A program made the translations under genes and the position numbers. The notes below the pieces were generated by a model. It saw only the letters and a list, made by a program, of their open reading frames with translations, was not told where the DNA came from and made no database searches. A stretch of 64,000 nt of DNA from Ichthyophis bannanicus (lineage: Eukaryota > Chordata > Amphibia > Gymnophiona > Ichthyophiidae): positions 451,976,077 to 452,040,076 of the forward strand of contig CM066032.1 in NCBI GenBank assembly GCA_033557465.1, given 5' to 3'. Positions 30,480-41,524 of this stretch are shown piece by piece (the first letter of the stretch is position 1; every line of letters starts with the position of its first letter).

Positions 30480-31009
30480 TTTTCCAGTATTACTTAATTA
30501 GGGAAATAGCAATGCCAAGCATAAAGTTCGAAAGGAGATAAGCCATTTTTGGGAGAGAGGGGATCCCCGCAACTGGGCGAAGTCCCACTATCCTCCAAGA
30601 AAGGGGCTCCTGAGAGTGCGAGATAGACTAAATACGACCCCAGACCCGACGCCAGTAATACTGTAGTGCGGGATATTCATGCATAACATGAGGCAATGAA
30701 CCAATGGCCGCAGGACGTGTCCAGCAACCATTGCCCTGAGTAGTGTTCCATTTGTCTAATCTATGAGGAGTGTAAAAGCACCGGTGGGCTAGAAAGAAGA
30801 GGGTCTGAGTGAGTGAGGCGGGTCGGGAACCCGTGTCCCTCTACTCCAGATAAGGCTCCATTGCTCCGAGGTCAAAGTCACATGCAATTCTCTCTCCCAT
30901 ACTTTCTGCGCTATAGGGGTATCTCTAGTTATAGCATTACATAAGGCTTAGTAAAAGTGGATGCTACACCCAGTGAACTACCGAGAGATCGGAAAGTCTC
31001 CAAGTAACC
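30480..31009 (-). pseudogene. L1-type ORF2 C-terminal relic
   Basis: Minus-strand translation includes CYTPHRLDKWNTTQG and QYYWRRVWGRI, resembling the zinc-finger end of L1 ORF2. There are several stops. The region 30070-30480 is 3' UTR. Confidence 0.6.
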
Positions 31010-31731
31010 TTATGTAGAGAATGCCGATGGCGGGAGTCCTCTAGTGCTCCGAAGGCGATGCTGAAGTTGCACTGACCAGAGTCGGGAGTCTAAAGATTGC
31101 ATAAGAGTATTAAAGGCACCTAAAGTGTCTAAAAGCATTGGTGGATAGTGGGAGTCTGATGGGAGAGTCATACCAGGGAGAAAGGTAAGAGGAATCGGTT
31201 TGCAAAGGTCCGCTTCTATATCTAGCCACACAGGTCTACTCGGTACTGGATCTTCCAACCAACGAGCACCTTGTTTGAGAAGAAAAGATTGAGGGAACAC
31301 TTGAGTAAAATCGCCACCAAGTATTAATGGAGCATTGGCAGAGGCCAAGGCCAACTGCGCAATACTTGCATAGTAAGCAGGGTTGTCCACATTCGGGGCA
31401 TAATGCAAATACACATGAATTCACTATCTCCAACCTCAAGGTGTACACGGGCCCATCTACCCTCCTTGTCAGCGCTAATATCAGGTACAGTAGCGTGCAA
31501 AGACTTCCTAACCAGAATGGCTATCCCGTACCATTTGGAAACGGTGGGAGAATAGGCAGCTAGCATGTGAGGCTTAGCATTGAGTTTCAGTGTTTCAGCA
31601 GAGTTTAAATGCGTTTCCTGAAGAAACACTAAATCAACATGCTCATGGCTAAGATAGCTAAGGATTTTCTTTCCTTTGAGTGGACCATTAATGCCTTTGA
31701 CGGTGAATGATAAGATTTTACATAAGGCCAT
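31010..31731 (-). pseudogene. L1-type ORF2 endonuclease, frameshifted
   Basis: Starts MALCKILSFTVKGINGPLKG with ILSYLSHEHVDLVFLQETHL (catalytic Glu present). A frame change near 31400 leads to YAPNVDNPAYYASIAQL and LILGGDFTQVF (the usual GDFN has N to T). Beyond about 31010 the RT is missing. Confidence 0.8.
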
Positions 31732-32159
31732 TCAGAAAAGTTAAAAATTCTGAGCATGATAGCACACATAATTTCACTATGTCCCTCAAACTGACTGTAT
31801 CTGGCTGTACACATGACATAGGAAAAATAAGCTAATATAATACAATGAAGCGCCCCACATTAACAAAGAAAACCGCAGTACGGTAGAGGAGAAGCAAAAC
31901 CCCAAAATTACTGGCGACCATGTGTCTGCGGGGAGAAACCCCAGAGAAGGCCGAAATTGAAAAAACACATAACCTGTAGGACTGTGCGTGCTCCGAAGCC
32001 GACCGAGGCACACATCATGAAGGGATAGGAGACCAAAAAACAAAAGTCATATAGAGAAAGAAAGAAAGTCCAGGCTATTTCTGTGCTTGGCTATGACCGC
32101 CGCATCGGGCCCTTCAAAATGGCGGATAGAGCCGGCAGATAAGAGTCCAAGATTTGGGA

Positions 32160-33008
32160 TCAGCGCATCTGCTCTGCTTCTTTGGAGTCTAAAAATGTTG
32201 ATAGTAGATCAGGATCTTCGAACGTCCTGGTTTGGTTGTGGAGAGTCACTCGGAGCTTCGCTGGATACAACAGGCCAAAGCGAGCCTGTAGCTGTTGAAG
32301 TCGAGGGCGAAAAGCAAGGAGTTTCTTCCGACGGTCAACGGTAGGCTTTGCCAAATCAGGAAAGAAGGAGACCTTACGACCTTCAAATTCCAAATGATGA
32401 TTCGCTCGGGCAGCATGCAAAATTTGTTCCACTTGTTGATATCGCAGCAAGCTAAAGATAATAGGCCGGGGGGTCGTGCGGTTGAGCGCCATGTGGGCAG
32501 GAACACGGTGTGCTCGATCGATTTCCAGTTCTCTGTGAAAAGTGATCTTCAGCAAGGAGGGAAGAGTTTTGAGCAAGAATTCTCTTATATCTCCTGCTTC
32601 CACCCCCTCCGGCATTCCGAGGAGCCTCACATTGTTGCGACGGGCTCGATTATTGCTATCTTCTAACTCCTTTTGAAGATTCTGTATCTGGCGCTCAGCC
32701 TTGTCCAGTTTGCCCAAGCGCACCTCGTGCGAGTCGAGGACCCCCGCCATATTGTCCTGCCGTAATGAAAGACTTTCAAGTCGGTCCTGGAGCACTCCAA
32801 AGTCTTCTCGCATGGCTCGAAGCGCTTCTCCATTGGACTGCACCAATTCCTTCACGCCGCGTATTTCCTCCAAAATCTCCAGGTGCATTTCGGGGTTTTC
32901 ACGAAATGGAACCATCTTCTGTGGGGAAGACACCTCTGTTTTGGAGCGTTTTCCGTGAGAAGAAGAAGGAGACCCGAAGTCCAAGCGCGCTGGTTTATGG
33001 GCCGCCAT
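32160..33008 (-). CDS. L1-type ORF1 protein
   Basis: 282 residues, uninterrupted. A coiled-coil-prone segment (about 40-125, heptads around LEILEEIRGVKEL, LDKAERQIQNLQKELED) is followed by the RRM-like region RARRNNVRLLGMPEG and a C-terminal domain (RAHRVPAH, PRPIIFSLLRYQQVE, VSFFPDLAKPTVDRRK). This is an RNA-binding trimeric chaperone of the L1 ribonucleoprotein. The start codon at 33008 is preceded by the GC-rich 5' UTR. Upstream of a degraded ORF2, yet itself intact. Confidence 0.88.
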   Translation of the reverse strand: MAAHKPARLDFGSPSSSHGKRSKTEVSSPQKMVPFRENPEMHLEILEEIRGVKELVQSNGEALRAMREDFGVLQDRLESLSLRQDNMAGVLDSHEVRLGKLDKAERQIQNLQKELEDSNNRARRNNVRLLGMPEGVEAGDIREFLLKTLPSLLKITFHRELEIDRAHRVPAHMALNRTTPRPIIFSLLRYQQVEQILHAARANHHLEFEGRKVSFFPDLAKPTVDRRKKLLAFRPRLQQLQARFGLLYPAKLRVTLHNQTRTFEDPDLLSTFLDSKEAEQMR

Positions 33009-33142
33009 CCCCCCCGAGGTGCCCCGGTCAGCTCGGAGCGAAATAGTAAATTTGTATAGGTATTAAGTCAGGATTCTAAGTAGGCCTCTCGGGAGCTTCA
33101 ACGCAAAGCGTCCTACCCGCTGGACATCAGGCTCCGCCCCCC

Positions 33143-33262
33143 TTCTACTACTACTATTAATCGTTTGTATAGCGCTACAAGGTGTATGCAGCACTATACA
33201 CATAGATGTAAGACACAGTCCCTGCTCATCAGAGCTTACAGTCTACTCAAGATGAAAAAACA
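33143..33262 (-). repeat. Short retroposon end with (TAG)n tail
   Basis: In reverse complement: TAAGCTCTGATGAGCAGGGA, TGCTGCATACACCTTGTAGC and a (TAG)n tail, matching 47425-47535. The L1 at 30069-33142 inserted in its (CTA)n tail. Probably a SINE or LINE 3' end; family not named. Confidence 0.6.
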
Positions 33263-33416
33263 TCACATGGTCTAGCAGGGCTTTAAGGCACAGTGTACTT
33301 CCATCAGATAATATTGAAGAACCTTAACACTGTCAGTACAAGACTCCCAGTGAATATCTGAAAATGGTTTGACTCAGGGCAATTTCTCCAAATGGGTTAG
33401 TTTTGCGCATACCATG

Positions 33417-33885
33417 TGTGGTATAGTGTGGCGTGCTGTGGCAAGGGCTTTTAAAATATCAGGCAGCAACAGTTCAGGACTAAACAAACACCCCTTTTAT
33501 TTCCCTTTGGATCCAGCAATCACTCTCCAGCTTGTTACCTTCACAAGGCTGGTTCTCAGTGCCCTTCCCCTGACCCACAATTTAAAGTCGAGAATTAAGC
33601 TCAGCACAAATTTCACTCTGTCACTTGGGCTTCAGTGTCTGTAAATATGTTTCCCAACTCCTGAATTGCCTACCTTACAACTGGACTCCTCTCCTGGCCC
33701 TGCTTGGCAGGAGCTTTCTGTCTCCACAGGCCTCTTTTCTGCTTTGTGCACAGAGCTGAATTCTTAATCCCTCTGTCTGAGTTACGCCCTTCCAGCCCTG
33801 TGTTCTGAGCTGTAGACCCCTTTAAGGTGGACTGCTGATAATCCCTTTGGAGAGGGACAAGTAACTTCCTATATACCCCATCACA
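33417..33885 (-). repeat. Solo LTR, 469 bp, with 5-bp target duplication
   Basis: Ends TGTGG...CATCACA (TG...CA), flanked by CCATG at 33412-33416 and 33886-33890. In minus orientation it begins TGTGATGGGGTATATAGG and has AATAAA near 33495. No internal region remains, so it is probably the product of LTR-LTR recombination. It is unlike LTRs A, B and C. Confidence 0.8.
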
Positions 33886-34030
33886 CCATGACAGTCATGA
33901 ACCTCATTTCTAAGCCAGGGTATGTGGAGTATGAGCTCAGTCTCTCAAATTTATTACTAATTCTCAGTGTAGTACTTGCAAGAGAGCCTCCTTCTGGAGT
34001 TTGTAACATATATGGGTAGCTTATCAAGAT

Positions 34031-34996
34031 GTGCTTGGAAATGCTTCTTTATCAGGCTTGTGGCTCTCAAAAATCATTTGGAGCCTAAGAGCATGTCCTA
34101 TGTGCCGAAGGTCATCTGCCATGCATAACAAATTGACTGTACTAAGAGAAGACCTAGCTGCCATGCATAAAGAATTGTCTCTACTGAGGGAAGAACTGAT
34201 TGCAGTGAAGCGCACCTCTTCTAGGATACAGACTGAACAAAGTCCACCACTGCTCCCACAAAGAGTCAAACACACCAGGAACAAATGGATCACAGTGGGT
34301 TCAGGTAGATTGCGATCTGTGACACAGACACATCCTATACACCAAGAGATATCCCTGCATAATGCATTCTCTGCCTTGGTTAATGAGGATGCCCTATCCA
34401 AAGAAAATGAATGGCCCTTAGAGGAATCAGTCAATGCCCAATCTCCTGCTAAAGCACCAAATATGAAGAAAAACTCACCAAACAGAAAACTACTAGTACT
34501 TGGAGATTCCATCATCAGAGACACCAACTTGGGAACATAGTTCAAAGGAGAGAAGATAGTCAAATGCCTCCCAGGCTCCTTAGCCGGCAGGAATACAAAA
34601 CAAATTATTGTTGTACTTAGCGCAGAAAGCAAACACTCCAAACCTGATGTTGTCATCCACTTGGGTACAAATGACCTGGCTAGAAATAGTGCCTCTACAG
34701 TCCAAAAGGACTTCCAATCTCTGGGAGAAAAACTCAAGCCCATTGTTAACACTGTAGCATTCTCAGAAGTTTTACCTGTTCTAGGTAAGGGGGCAAAAAG
34801 CCAAAATCACATTAATAGCTTTAATACATGGCTCCAGACCTGGTGCAAACGAGAAGGATTCAGATTTATTGGTGACTGGGAAAACACATGGACCAACAAG
34901 AAACTATACTGTGCTAATGGACCACACCTCTCTATCACAGGGAAAAGAATCCTACGTGAAAAATTCAGGCAGTATGTCAATTTGCATTTAAACTAG
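34031..34996 (+). pseudogene. CR1 ORF1 with SGNH esterase, one in-frame stop
   Basis: One frame of about 321 codons broken only by TAG at 34538-34540. The N-terminal coiled coil (REDLAAMHKELSLLREELIA) is followed by a basic linker and the SGNH/GDSL esterase: block I LLVLGDSIIRD, block III HLGTNDLAR and block V, where the usual Asp of DGxHLS is Asn (NGPHLS). The esterase presumably acts on lipids or acts as an accessory in CR1 particles. Both the stop and the D-to-N change suggest inactivity. Confidence 0.8.
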
Positions 34997-35161
34997 AAGA
35001 AGGGGGTGACGGACGGGGAAGGTCAAGTTCTGGACGTCACCCCCTGCAAAAGCAGAATAACAGAAACAGCCACACTTTTTAACAACACATCAAAAGCAAC
35101 TGGGAAGAAGTGGATAGAATAAAATCAATGCAAAATACACACTGGAAAGCAATGAGCACAA

Positions 35162-35773
35162 ATGCTCGAACATCCGGACCTGGAAGCCCTAATGGTGGAA
35201 AAGGACTTGGACATTGTGGCCATTACAGAAACATGGTTTAATGAATCACATGATTGGGATATAGCCATACCTGGCTATAATCTATTCAGAAGAGACAGAG
35301 AAAATGGAAAAGGGGGAGGAGTAGCCTTGTATGTCAAAAGCAGTATCACAGCTACTGAAATGCAGGGTGCATGGGGAAAAGAAGAAGCGCTCTGGATCGT
35401 GTTGGAAAGAGGAGATGGCACTGTCATCCATACTGCTGTAGTCTACAGACCTCCGACTCAAATTGAAGAGATAGATAACAAATTGATTATAGATATTGCC
35501 AAGATAGCAACAAAGGGGGAAGCAATAATATTGGGTGACTTTAATCTACCCGATGTGGATTGGATTAGTCCTGCAAATCTGGAAAGAAGCAAAAATGTGG
35601 ACGCTATCCAAGATGTGTTACTTAGACAAATGGTGATGGAACCAACCAGGGAAAGCTCAACGCTGGATTTAGTGCTCACCAACAGTGATAGCATGTCTAA
35701 TGTCTGGGTGAGTGCCCCTGTGAGCAACAGTGATCATCACACGATGTGTTTTGAGATAAAAGCCAAGGTGTAA
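35162..35773 (+). pseudogene. CR1 endonuclease domain
   Basis: 203 open residues with the complete nuclease: DIVAITETWF (Glu), GKGGGVALYV, VVYRPPTQ, ILGDFNLPDVDW and SNSDHHTMCF (the final catalytic Asp-His). The N-terminal INARS block lies just upstream in a broken context (34150 frame lost; AMSTNARTSG). A frameshift near 35860 separates it from RT. Confidence 0.82.
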
Positions 35774-35877
35774 TCCAATCATAGCAAGCTCAAAGTCCTA
35801 AACTTCAAAAACACTGACTTCATTAAAATGGCCAAGTACCTAAAGCAGGAGCTGACAGGTGGAAGGGGATAAGGGAA

Positions 35878-37870
35878 GTGGAATTGCAATGGGCTAAACT
35901 AAAAGGGGCAATACAAGGGGCAACAGATAAATATGTAAGAAAAGTAAATAAAAACAAGAGGAGAAGGAAACCTATTTGGTTTTCCAAAGAAGTGGCTGCT
36001 CAAATAAGGGCAAAAACCACAGCTTTCTCAAAATTCAAAAGCTTGCAAACAGAAGAACACAGAAACAAATACAGGATCAAACTCAAGGAGACAAAAAGAG
36101 AAATAAGGGCAGCAAAACCAAAGGCAGAGGAAAAGATGGCTAAAGATGTTAAGTGTGGCGACACAACTTTCTTCAGGTATATTCGGGAAAGGAAGAAGAT
36201 CACAGGTGGAATTGCAGGACTCAGAAGTGCTGGAAATGGACTCGTGGAAAATGACATTGATAAAGCGAAATTGCTAAACAAATACTTCTGCTCTGTTTTT
36301 ACTAAAGAAAATCCTGGAGAAGGACCACCTGTGACTCCCAAATATAAAAATGGGAATGAGGTAGATACCACATCATTCAGAGAGGATGAGGTTTTAGAAC
36401 AACTTGCAAAACTGAAAGTGGACAAGGCCATGGGACTGGATGGGATACATCCCAGGATACTGAAAGAGCTCAGAGAGGTTCTTGCAGGGCCGTTAAAGGA
36501 TGTTTTCAACAGATCCTTGGAAACAGGAGAGGTTCCTCAGGACTGGAGAATGGCTGAAGTAGTACCTCTACACAAAAGTGGTGACAAGGAAGAAGTGTCA
36601 AACTACAGGCCCGTGAGCCCTACTTCGGTGGCGGGAAAAGTAATGGAGACACTCCTGAAATAGCGAATAGTGAACTTTCTCAAAACCAGAGGGTTACAGG
36701 ATCCAAGGCAACATGGTTTTACCGCGGGATGATCTTGCCAGACACATCTGATTGAGTTCTTTGACTGGGTGACCAGAGAACTGGATCAAGGACACGCGAT
36801 GGATGTCATCTACCTGGATTTCAGCAAAGCCTTTGATACTGTCCCTCAATAAACTCAGTAGTTTGGGGATGGTTCCCAAGGTGATTAACTGGATCAGAAA
36901 TTGGTTGACTGACAGATGACAGAAGGTGATGATAAATGGAGCTCACTCGGATGAAAAGAAGGTGATTAGCGGGGTGCCTCAGGGTTTGGTCCTAGGCCTG
37001 GCACTGTTCCATGTATTTGTGAGTGATATTGCTGAAGGGCTGAATGGAAATGTCTTTTTGCAGATGACACGAAAATTTGCAACAGAGTGGACTCCTCCGA
37101 GGGAGTGCTTAACATGAGGAGGGATCTGCAAAAGCTGGAGGAATGGTCTGATGCTTGGCAATCAAGATTTAATGCAAAGAAGTGCAATGTCATGTACTTG
37201 GGTAGCAGAAATCCAAGGGCAATGTATGCGATAGGGGACGAGAGATTGGTTTGCACGGAGCAGGAGAAAGACCTCGGTGTGATTATTTCTGTAGATCTCA
37301 AGATGGCAAAACAGTGTGACAAGGCAGTGGCAAAAGCCAGGAGGATGTTGGGCTGCATTCGAAGAGGAATTACCAGCAGAAGGGAAGGGGTACTAGTGCC
37401 ACTGTATAAGTCTCTGGTGAGGCCTCACTTGGAATACTGTGTTCAGTTTTGGAGACCGTATCTTGCAAAGGATATAAAAAGAATGGAAGATGTTCAGAGG
37501 AAGGTGACCAAAATGATTTGGAGCCTGCATCAGAAGTCTTATGAGGAGAGACTTGAAGACCTAAATATGTACACTTTGGAGGAGAGGAGGGATAGGGGAG
37601 ATAAGATTCAGACCTTTAAATACTTAAAGAGAAATAATAAACAAACCTCTTCCAGAGACGGGGAAGCTGTAAAACTAGAGGGCATGACATGAAGCTGCAA
37701 GGTGGTAAATTGAAAGGCAATGTCAGGAAATACTTTTTTACTGAAAGAGTGGTGGATGCTTGGAATGCCCTCCCGATGGAGGTGGTGGGGGCAAACACAG
37801 TGACGGAATTCAAAGTGGCCTGGGACAGACACAGTGGATCACTTTACAGCAACAAGATTAAATCAAAATA
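35878..37870 (+). pseudogene. CR1 reverse transcriptase
   Basis: First piece 35878-36663 (KPIWFSKEVAAQIRA, CGDTTFFRYIRE, LLNKYFCSVFTK, VPLHKSGD, NYRPVSPTSVAGKVME). Stops at 36661 and 36730 follow, with a deletion in the VPH...KLS segment near 36846. Then YLDFSKAFDTV, SGVPQG, and FADDTKICNRV only after a one-base shift at about 37050. The frame 37087-37692 holds the thumb (VMYLGSRNP, PLYKSLVRPHLEYCVQFW). The C-terminal YFFTERVVDAWNALP ends near 37870. Confidence 0.85.
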
Positions 37871-38149
37871 AACTGAACCATCTAATTTCTCAACAAATAG
37901 GGGTGTCCTACATGGAGCGATGGGGGGAGGAGCGGTGGGTTCACCCCTAAACAAACAAAGAAACAAAGATATGGGGAGGGGTGCACCTGCTCCTGGTTGG
38001 TGCACCACTAAGCAAAGAGATGGGTAGTGGTGCACCTACTCCCTAAAAGACATGGGAAGGGGTGCACCTACTCCTGCCATATTGCTGGGCAGACTAGATG
38101 GACCATACTGGTCTTTATCTGTCGTCATTTACTATGTTACTATGTAATA

Positions 38150-39215
38150 TGATGGGAAATATTTCTGTATCTTTCTGCCACATTTTCTTGTTCTCTGACT
38201 GCATTTCTTGGTACTTCAGGATCTTCTACCTCTCCACACGATTCACGAAATAATCAGTTAGAACCGACACAATGGTGTTCTGTTGTTTTTTTCCTATACT
38301 ACTATGCCAGGTTTCCATGCATTTAGTTTCTTATCCGCTGGAATGGGAATGTCCTAGATGATCATAACCTCTCCATTCTCTGTAATTCTCTTATGGTCAT
38401 GATCCCGGTGCTTTTCAGGGACAGTAATGTTGTAGTGTTTACAGAGTTTCCAATGTATGAGGCATACTACTTTATTGTGCCTTTCTGTATAGAAATTTTC
38501 CACCATCCGAACTTCACAGTCACATATGAGGTGAGTCAGTTTCCAGGTCTTTCTTATAGAATCTACATATGTCTGTTTTGCCAGTTTTTTCAAAGCTCTC
38601 TGTAAACCATCTTATCCATAATCTGCTGTCCTGGGCTGCAACTATCAATCTCTCATCCTTTGGTTTCAATTTACCTCTCCTTAATCATTCATGTGTCCAT
38701 TTGTGATCGACAAAGGGTTCCTGGAGTAACACTTTGTATTTTCCACTGTATTTGTGCATTTGCTATTTGTTTTTCCTCATTTGCTGATCTAATTCTTTGA
38801 AGAGTTGTTTCTCTTGTTTTGTGAATTCTGTTGCTTCCTTTCTTGTGTATGCTTGTGGATTCTTACTCATTCTTTTAGTCCTTGGAACGCATGTCCAAGC
38901 TTGATGATGGAGACAGGTTCTGGACGTTTACTTTTATATTTCAGCACTTTTGGCGTATTTGGATCTGAAGATGCTGTTAGGTAGGCCTGAAAGCCTATGC
39001 TATGATAGTAGCTTTGTAAGTGTAATCAATCTCTATGAGACCTAGCCCTCCTTCAGCTCTAGGGATATACTGTCTTGGTGAATTTAATGTACTCTATCAA
39101 ACCAGGATTTATCTTATACATTTCAAGGCAATTTATTATCCAAGAGTGTGGGTCACCGTTAAAAGCTTTCTTATAATCAATCCATGCTACACTGAGATTT
39201 TGGCTTTTCTTAGCA
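38150..39215 (-). pseudogene. Decayed LINE, R4/Dong-like RT (tentative)
   Basis: Minus-strand pieces: IDYKKAFNGDPHSWIINCLEM with YKINPGLIEYIK (RT palm, where Y/F-D-S is usual), RAEGGLGLIEIDYTYKATII, and an open 79-codon piece 38354-38593 with HNKVVCLIHWKLCKHYNITV. The order and wording resemble RTs of the R2/R4 group more than L1, L2 or CR1. Heavily degraded; it continues at 39948-40185. Confidence 0.5.
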
Positions 39216-39217
39216 CG

Positions 39218-39387
39218 CTGGCCATGATGGCCTTACTTAACATTTACTGGTCTATGTTTCTAGATGCAGACAAAATATACGATCATATCAAGTCCAATAA
39301 CATCATGGCAATAATGCAAAAGGGCAATAAGAGGGGAGCATATGAAACCAAAGACCAGTAAATGTTAAATAAGGCCATCATGGCCAG
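39218..39387. repeat. Stem-loop element with 35-bp inverted repeats
   Basis: 39218-39252 and 39353-39387 are reverse complements with one mismatch (CTGGCCATGATGGCC...TTTACTGGTC), separated by 100 bp. The outer 15 bp is itself nearly palindromic. It lies inside the decayed R4-like LINE. Probably a small MITE; the family is unknown. Confidence 0.7.
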
Positions 39388-39947
39388 AAAAACCTGATAG
39401 TCCAATTCCTGATTGAGACCATAAGACCACCTTTAGGGCCTTCAATAATATTTCTCCAGATTCCATCTCTGATCTCATCATACACACAACAAATAACAGA
39501 TCCAGGAGATCTCCTGCTGTTGACACACTACTTATACCAAAAGTTTCCTTAAAAGCTAATCAATCATCCATCAATAGGGCTTTTCGAATTATGCTCCTAG
39601 ATGTTGGAACAAACTCCCTCCCAATATCAGAGCAATTAAAGACATCAAACAATTCAAAAAAGCCCTTAAACACCACCTTTTCATCGCACACTTCAAACAC
39701 CTAAACACCCCTTCCCCTCCCCATCCTTTTAACCTCATACCTACCCTAACTAACTGTATAGATTTTATATATCTCCAACATGTATTCTCTAGAAATATAA
39801 ATGATTTCCCTGTTTACTTCCATGTTAATTTTCCTGTTACTTGTAATAGGTCTGTTATATCTGACCAATTGTTGTATTGTTTCAGTGTAAACCGCACTGA
39901 TGACAAATAGCGCGGTATATAAGGAAATTAAATAAATAAATAAAGGG
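39388..39947 (+). repeat. L2-type LINE 3' fragment
   Basis: Encodes a broken RT C-terminus (WNKLPPNIRAI-like, FKKALKHHLF) and the 3' end GTAAACCGCACTGATG... CGGTATATAAGGAAATTAAAT(AAAT)n. The tail matches the full-length L2 ending at 62085. Confidence 0.8.
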
Positions 39948-40185
39948 CCATTGTATCGAGACTGTAAATATAACATTGTTCCATACAGAGCAATGACATA
40001 TCCACATTGCCACTTCTCCAATTCTGTGATAAAATCCTAATCACAAAGCACCTTAATTCTTCAAAAGAATGACAGAAACTGAGCTTTTATACTTTCCTCT
40101 TTATGTAATTTTTATGTTCGGTAAGTCTTATCCCTAGGCACTGAATGGTTTTCCCAAAATCTTATATGTCCTTGCCATCTTCTAT
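39948..40185 (-). pseudogene. Decayed R4-like LINE, second part
   Basis: The minus strand gives IQCLGIRLTEHKNY, an RT block 7-like motif (LGI.LT), in line with the relic at 38150-39215. The stem-loop and L2 fragment lie between the parts. Weak evidence. Confidence 0.35.
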
Positions 40186-40748
40186 AACATATATAACATT
40201 CTTAGAATTATAGAACTCCGACAGTTGCACTGGCTACCTATAATTGCACAGGCAAAATTGAAGGCAACACTAATCATTTTCAAGATCATACACCACTGCT
40301 CAGCAGAAGTTTTACAGACCATAATAACCAAAGACACAAGCAGCAGACCCAGGCAAGCCCAAGGCAGCAATAGACTCTGCACTCCAGCCGGATACCACAA
40401 GATGAAGCAAGCAAGTTCCAGAAGAGTGATTTCACTCTTGGCGCCGAACCTATGAACTCTCTCCCTGAGGAACTAAGAGTACAAAAAGACCTCAAGGACT
40501 TCTGCAAATCCCTCAAAACCCACCTGTTCATGAACTCATTTGAACAAGTACCATAACTCTCAATCACCGCATCCTTGCCGATACATCCACCAAACACCAA
40601 CGACTCAGATGGGGGACTCAACCCCCAGAAATATATGTTTGTCTTGTCACCCCTCTGTTGAATGTAGATCCCTTGTTATGTCCCTAACCACTTTGATTGA
40701 AGGATAAGGTGGTATACAAAACTGGCTAAGTAAATAAAATAAATAAAT
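40186..40748 (+). repeat. L2-type LINE 3' fragment (second subfamily)
   Basis: LRQLHWLPIIAQAKLKATLI with FKIIHHCSAEVLQ is the L2 thumb (HWLP motif), then LKTHLFMNSF. The 3' end 'accactttgattgaaggata' and (AAAT)n matches the reverse complement at 20130-20180. Confidence 0.8.
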
Positions 40749-40754
40749 GCAGTC

Positions 40755-41500
40755 ACTACCATGGTTCAGAAAATATTTTGTCTAGATGTTCAAATTGCTC
40801 AATTTCTAACGCTATAAAGCATAAATTACATTTTCCACATTTGTAATGCCCATTTGGAAGAGCCAGTGGTCCATGCACAGAGGATAGTGCAGAAGGTACA
40901 AGAAGGTCCTTTAAATTATTTTCCCTGTTGAAAGCAACAATAAGTTTTTTCTATCTCTGAAACACTCATGGTTCTCCAGAATATGTCAGTGTTTCTTCAG
41001 AATCTTAGCAATACAACTGGACATACTTGAAAACGTCAAGGTACAAATGAAGGCAATGTCAGAAGTCCTTGATCTTTTGTTAAATAAGTCATCACGTCTT
41101 GATGCCCTAGCCTTAGAGTACCCTGAAAGAACGCATTCTTTTGGATATTCTCTTTGCAAACCTGTGTACATCATCTCCAAAGGTGTAAAAATGGGGAGTA
41201 AGGTAGGTTCCTTTTCAAGTTCCTCATATAAAAACTACTATACTGAAGGAGCTTATTCCTGTCTATGTGTTTTCTGTAAATAGTGGAATAAAATCCATAG
41301 TCATTTTTACATATAAGAACATCTAAAAAGGCAAATTGTTCACAACTATAATGCATCTCAAATTTTAAATGTTCATCTCTTGAATTCAACCATGAATGAA
41401 AAAAGCAAGTAGGGAATCTTTCTTGCCACGCCATAACATCAGTATATTATCAATATACCAACACCATAGTCTAATTTCTGAGGAAAAGGGACATTCATCT
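40755..41500 (-). pseudogene. Penelope-like element fragment (Neptune-type)
   Basis: Minus strand: RT catalytic region YIDNILMLWRG (the usual YIDD has its second Asp changed to Asn), then FAFLDVLICKNDYGF, STIYRKHIDRNKLL and FYMRNLKRNLPYS, typical of Penelope RT. GYSKARASRRDDL follows. A CGKCNLC-type segment further on fits the linker region. No complete GIY-YIG domain is visible. Confidence 0.7.
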
Positions 41501-41524
41501 AGGAGACATATACATCATGGAGGC

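Larger units (their letters stand above)
30069..33142 (-). mobile_element. L1/Tx1-type LINE with target-site duplication, RT mostly deleted
   Basis: On the minus strand: 5' end near 33142, intact ORF1, endonuclease, then a jump to the RT C-terminus and a poly-A end (AAAATAAAAGTTT then A14) at about 30070. Both flanks carry CTTCTACTACTACTATT (about 30052-30068 and 33143-33159), a good target duplication. The about 3-kb length against 5-6 kb for complete elements reflects loss of most of the RT. Confidence 0.85.
34030..38140 (+). mobile_element. CR1-type LINE, near full length
   Basis: ORF1 (coiled coil plus esterase), endonuclease, reverse transcriptase and 3' UTR in order, ending in 'tactatgttactatg' octamers near 38135. 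It is degraded by stops, frameshifts and small deletions. It serves as the reference for joining the split CR1 at 7697-13205. Confidence 0.88.

Noticed and set aside
34024..34752. Minus-strand open frame of 242 codons
   Set aside because: Antisense shadow of CR1 ORF1, which has clear SGNH motifs on the plus strand.
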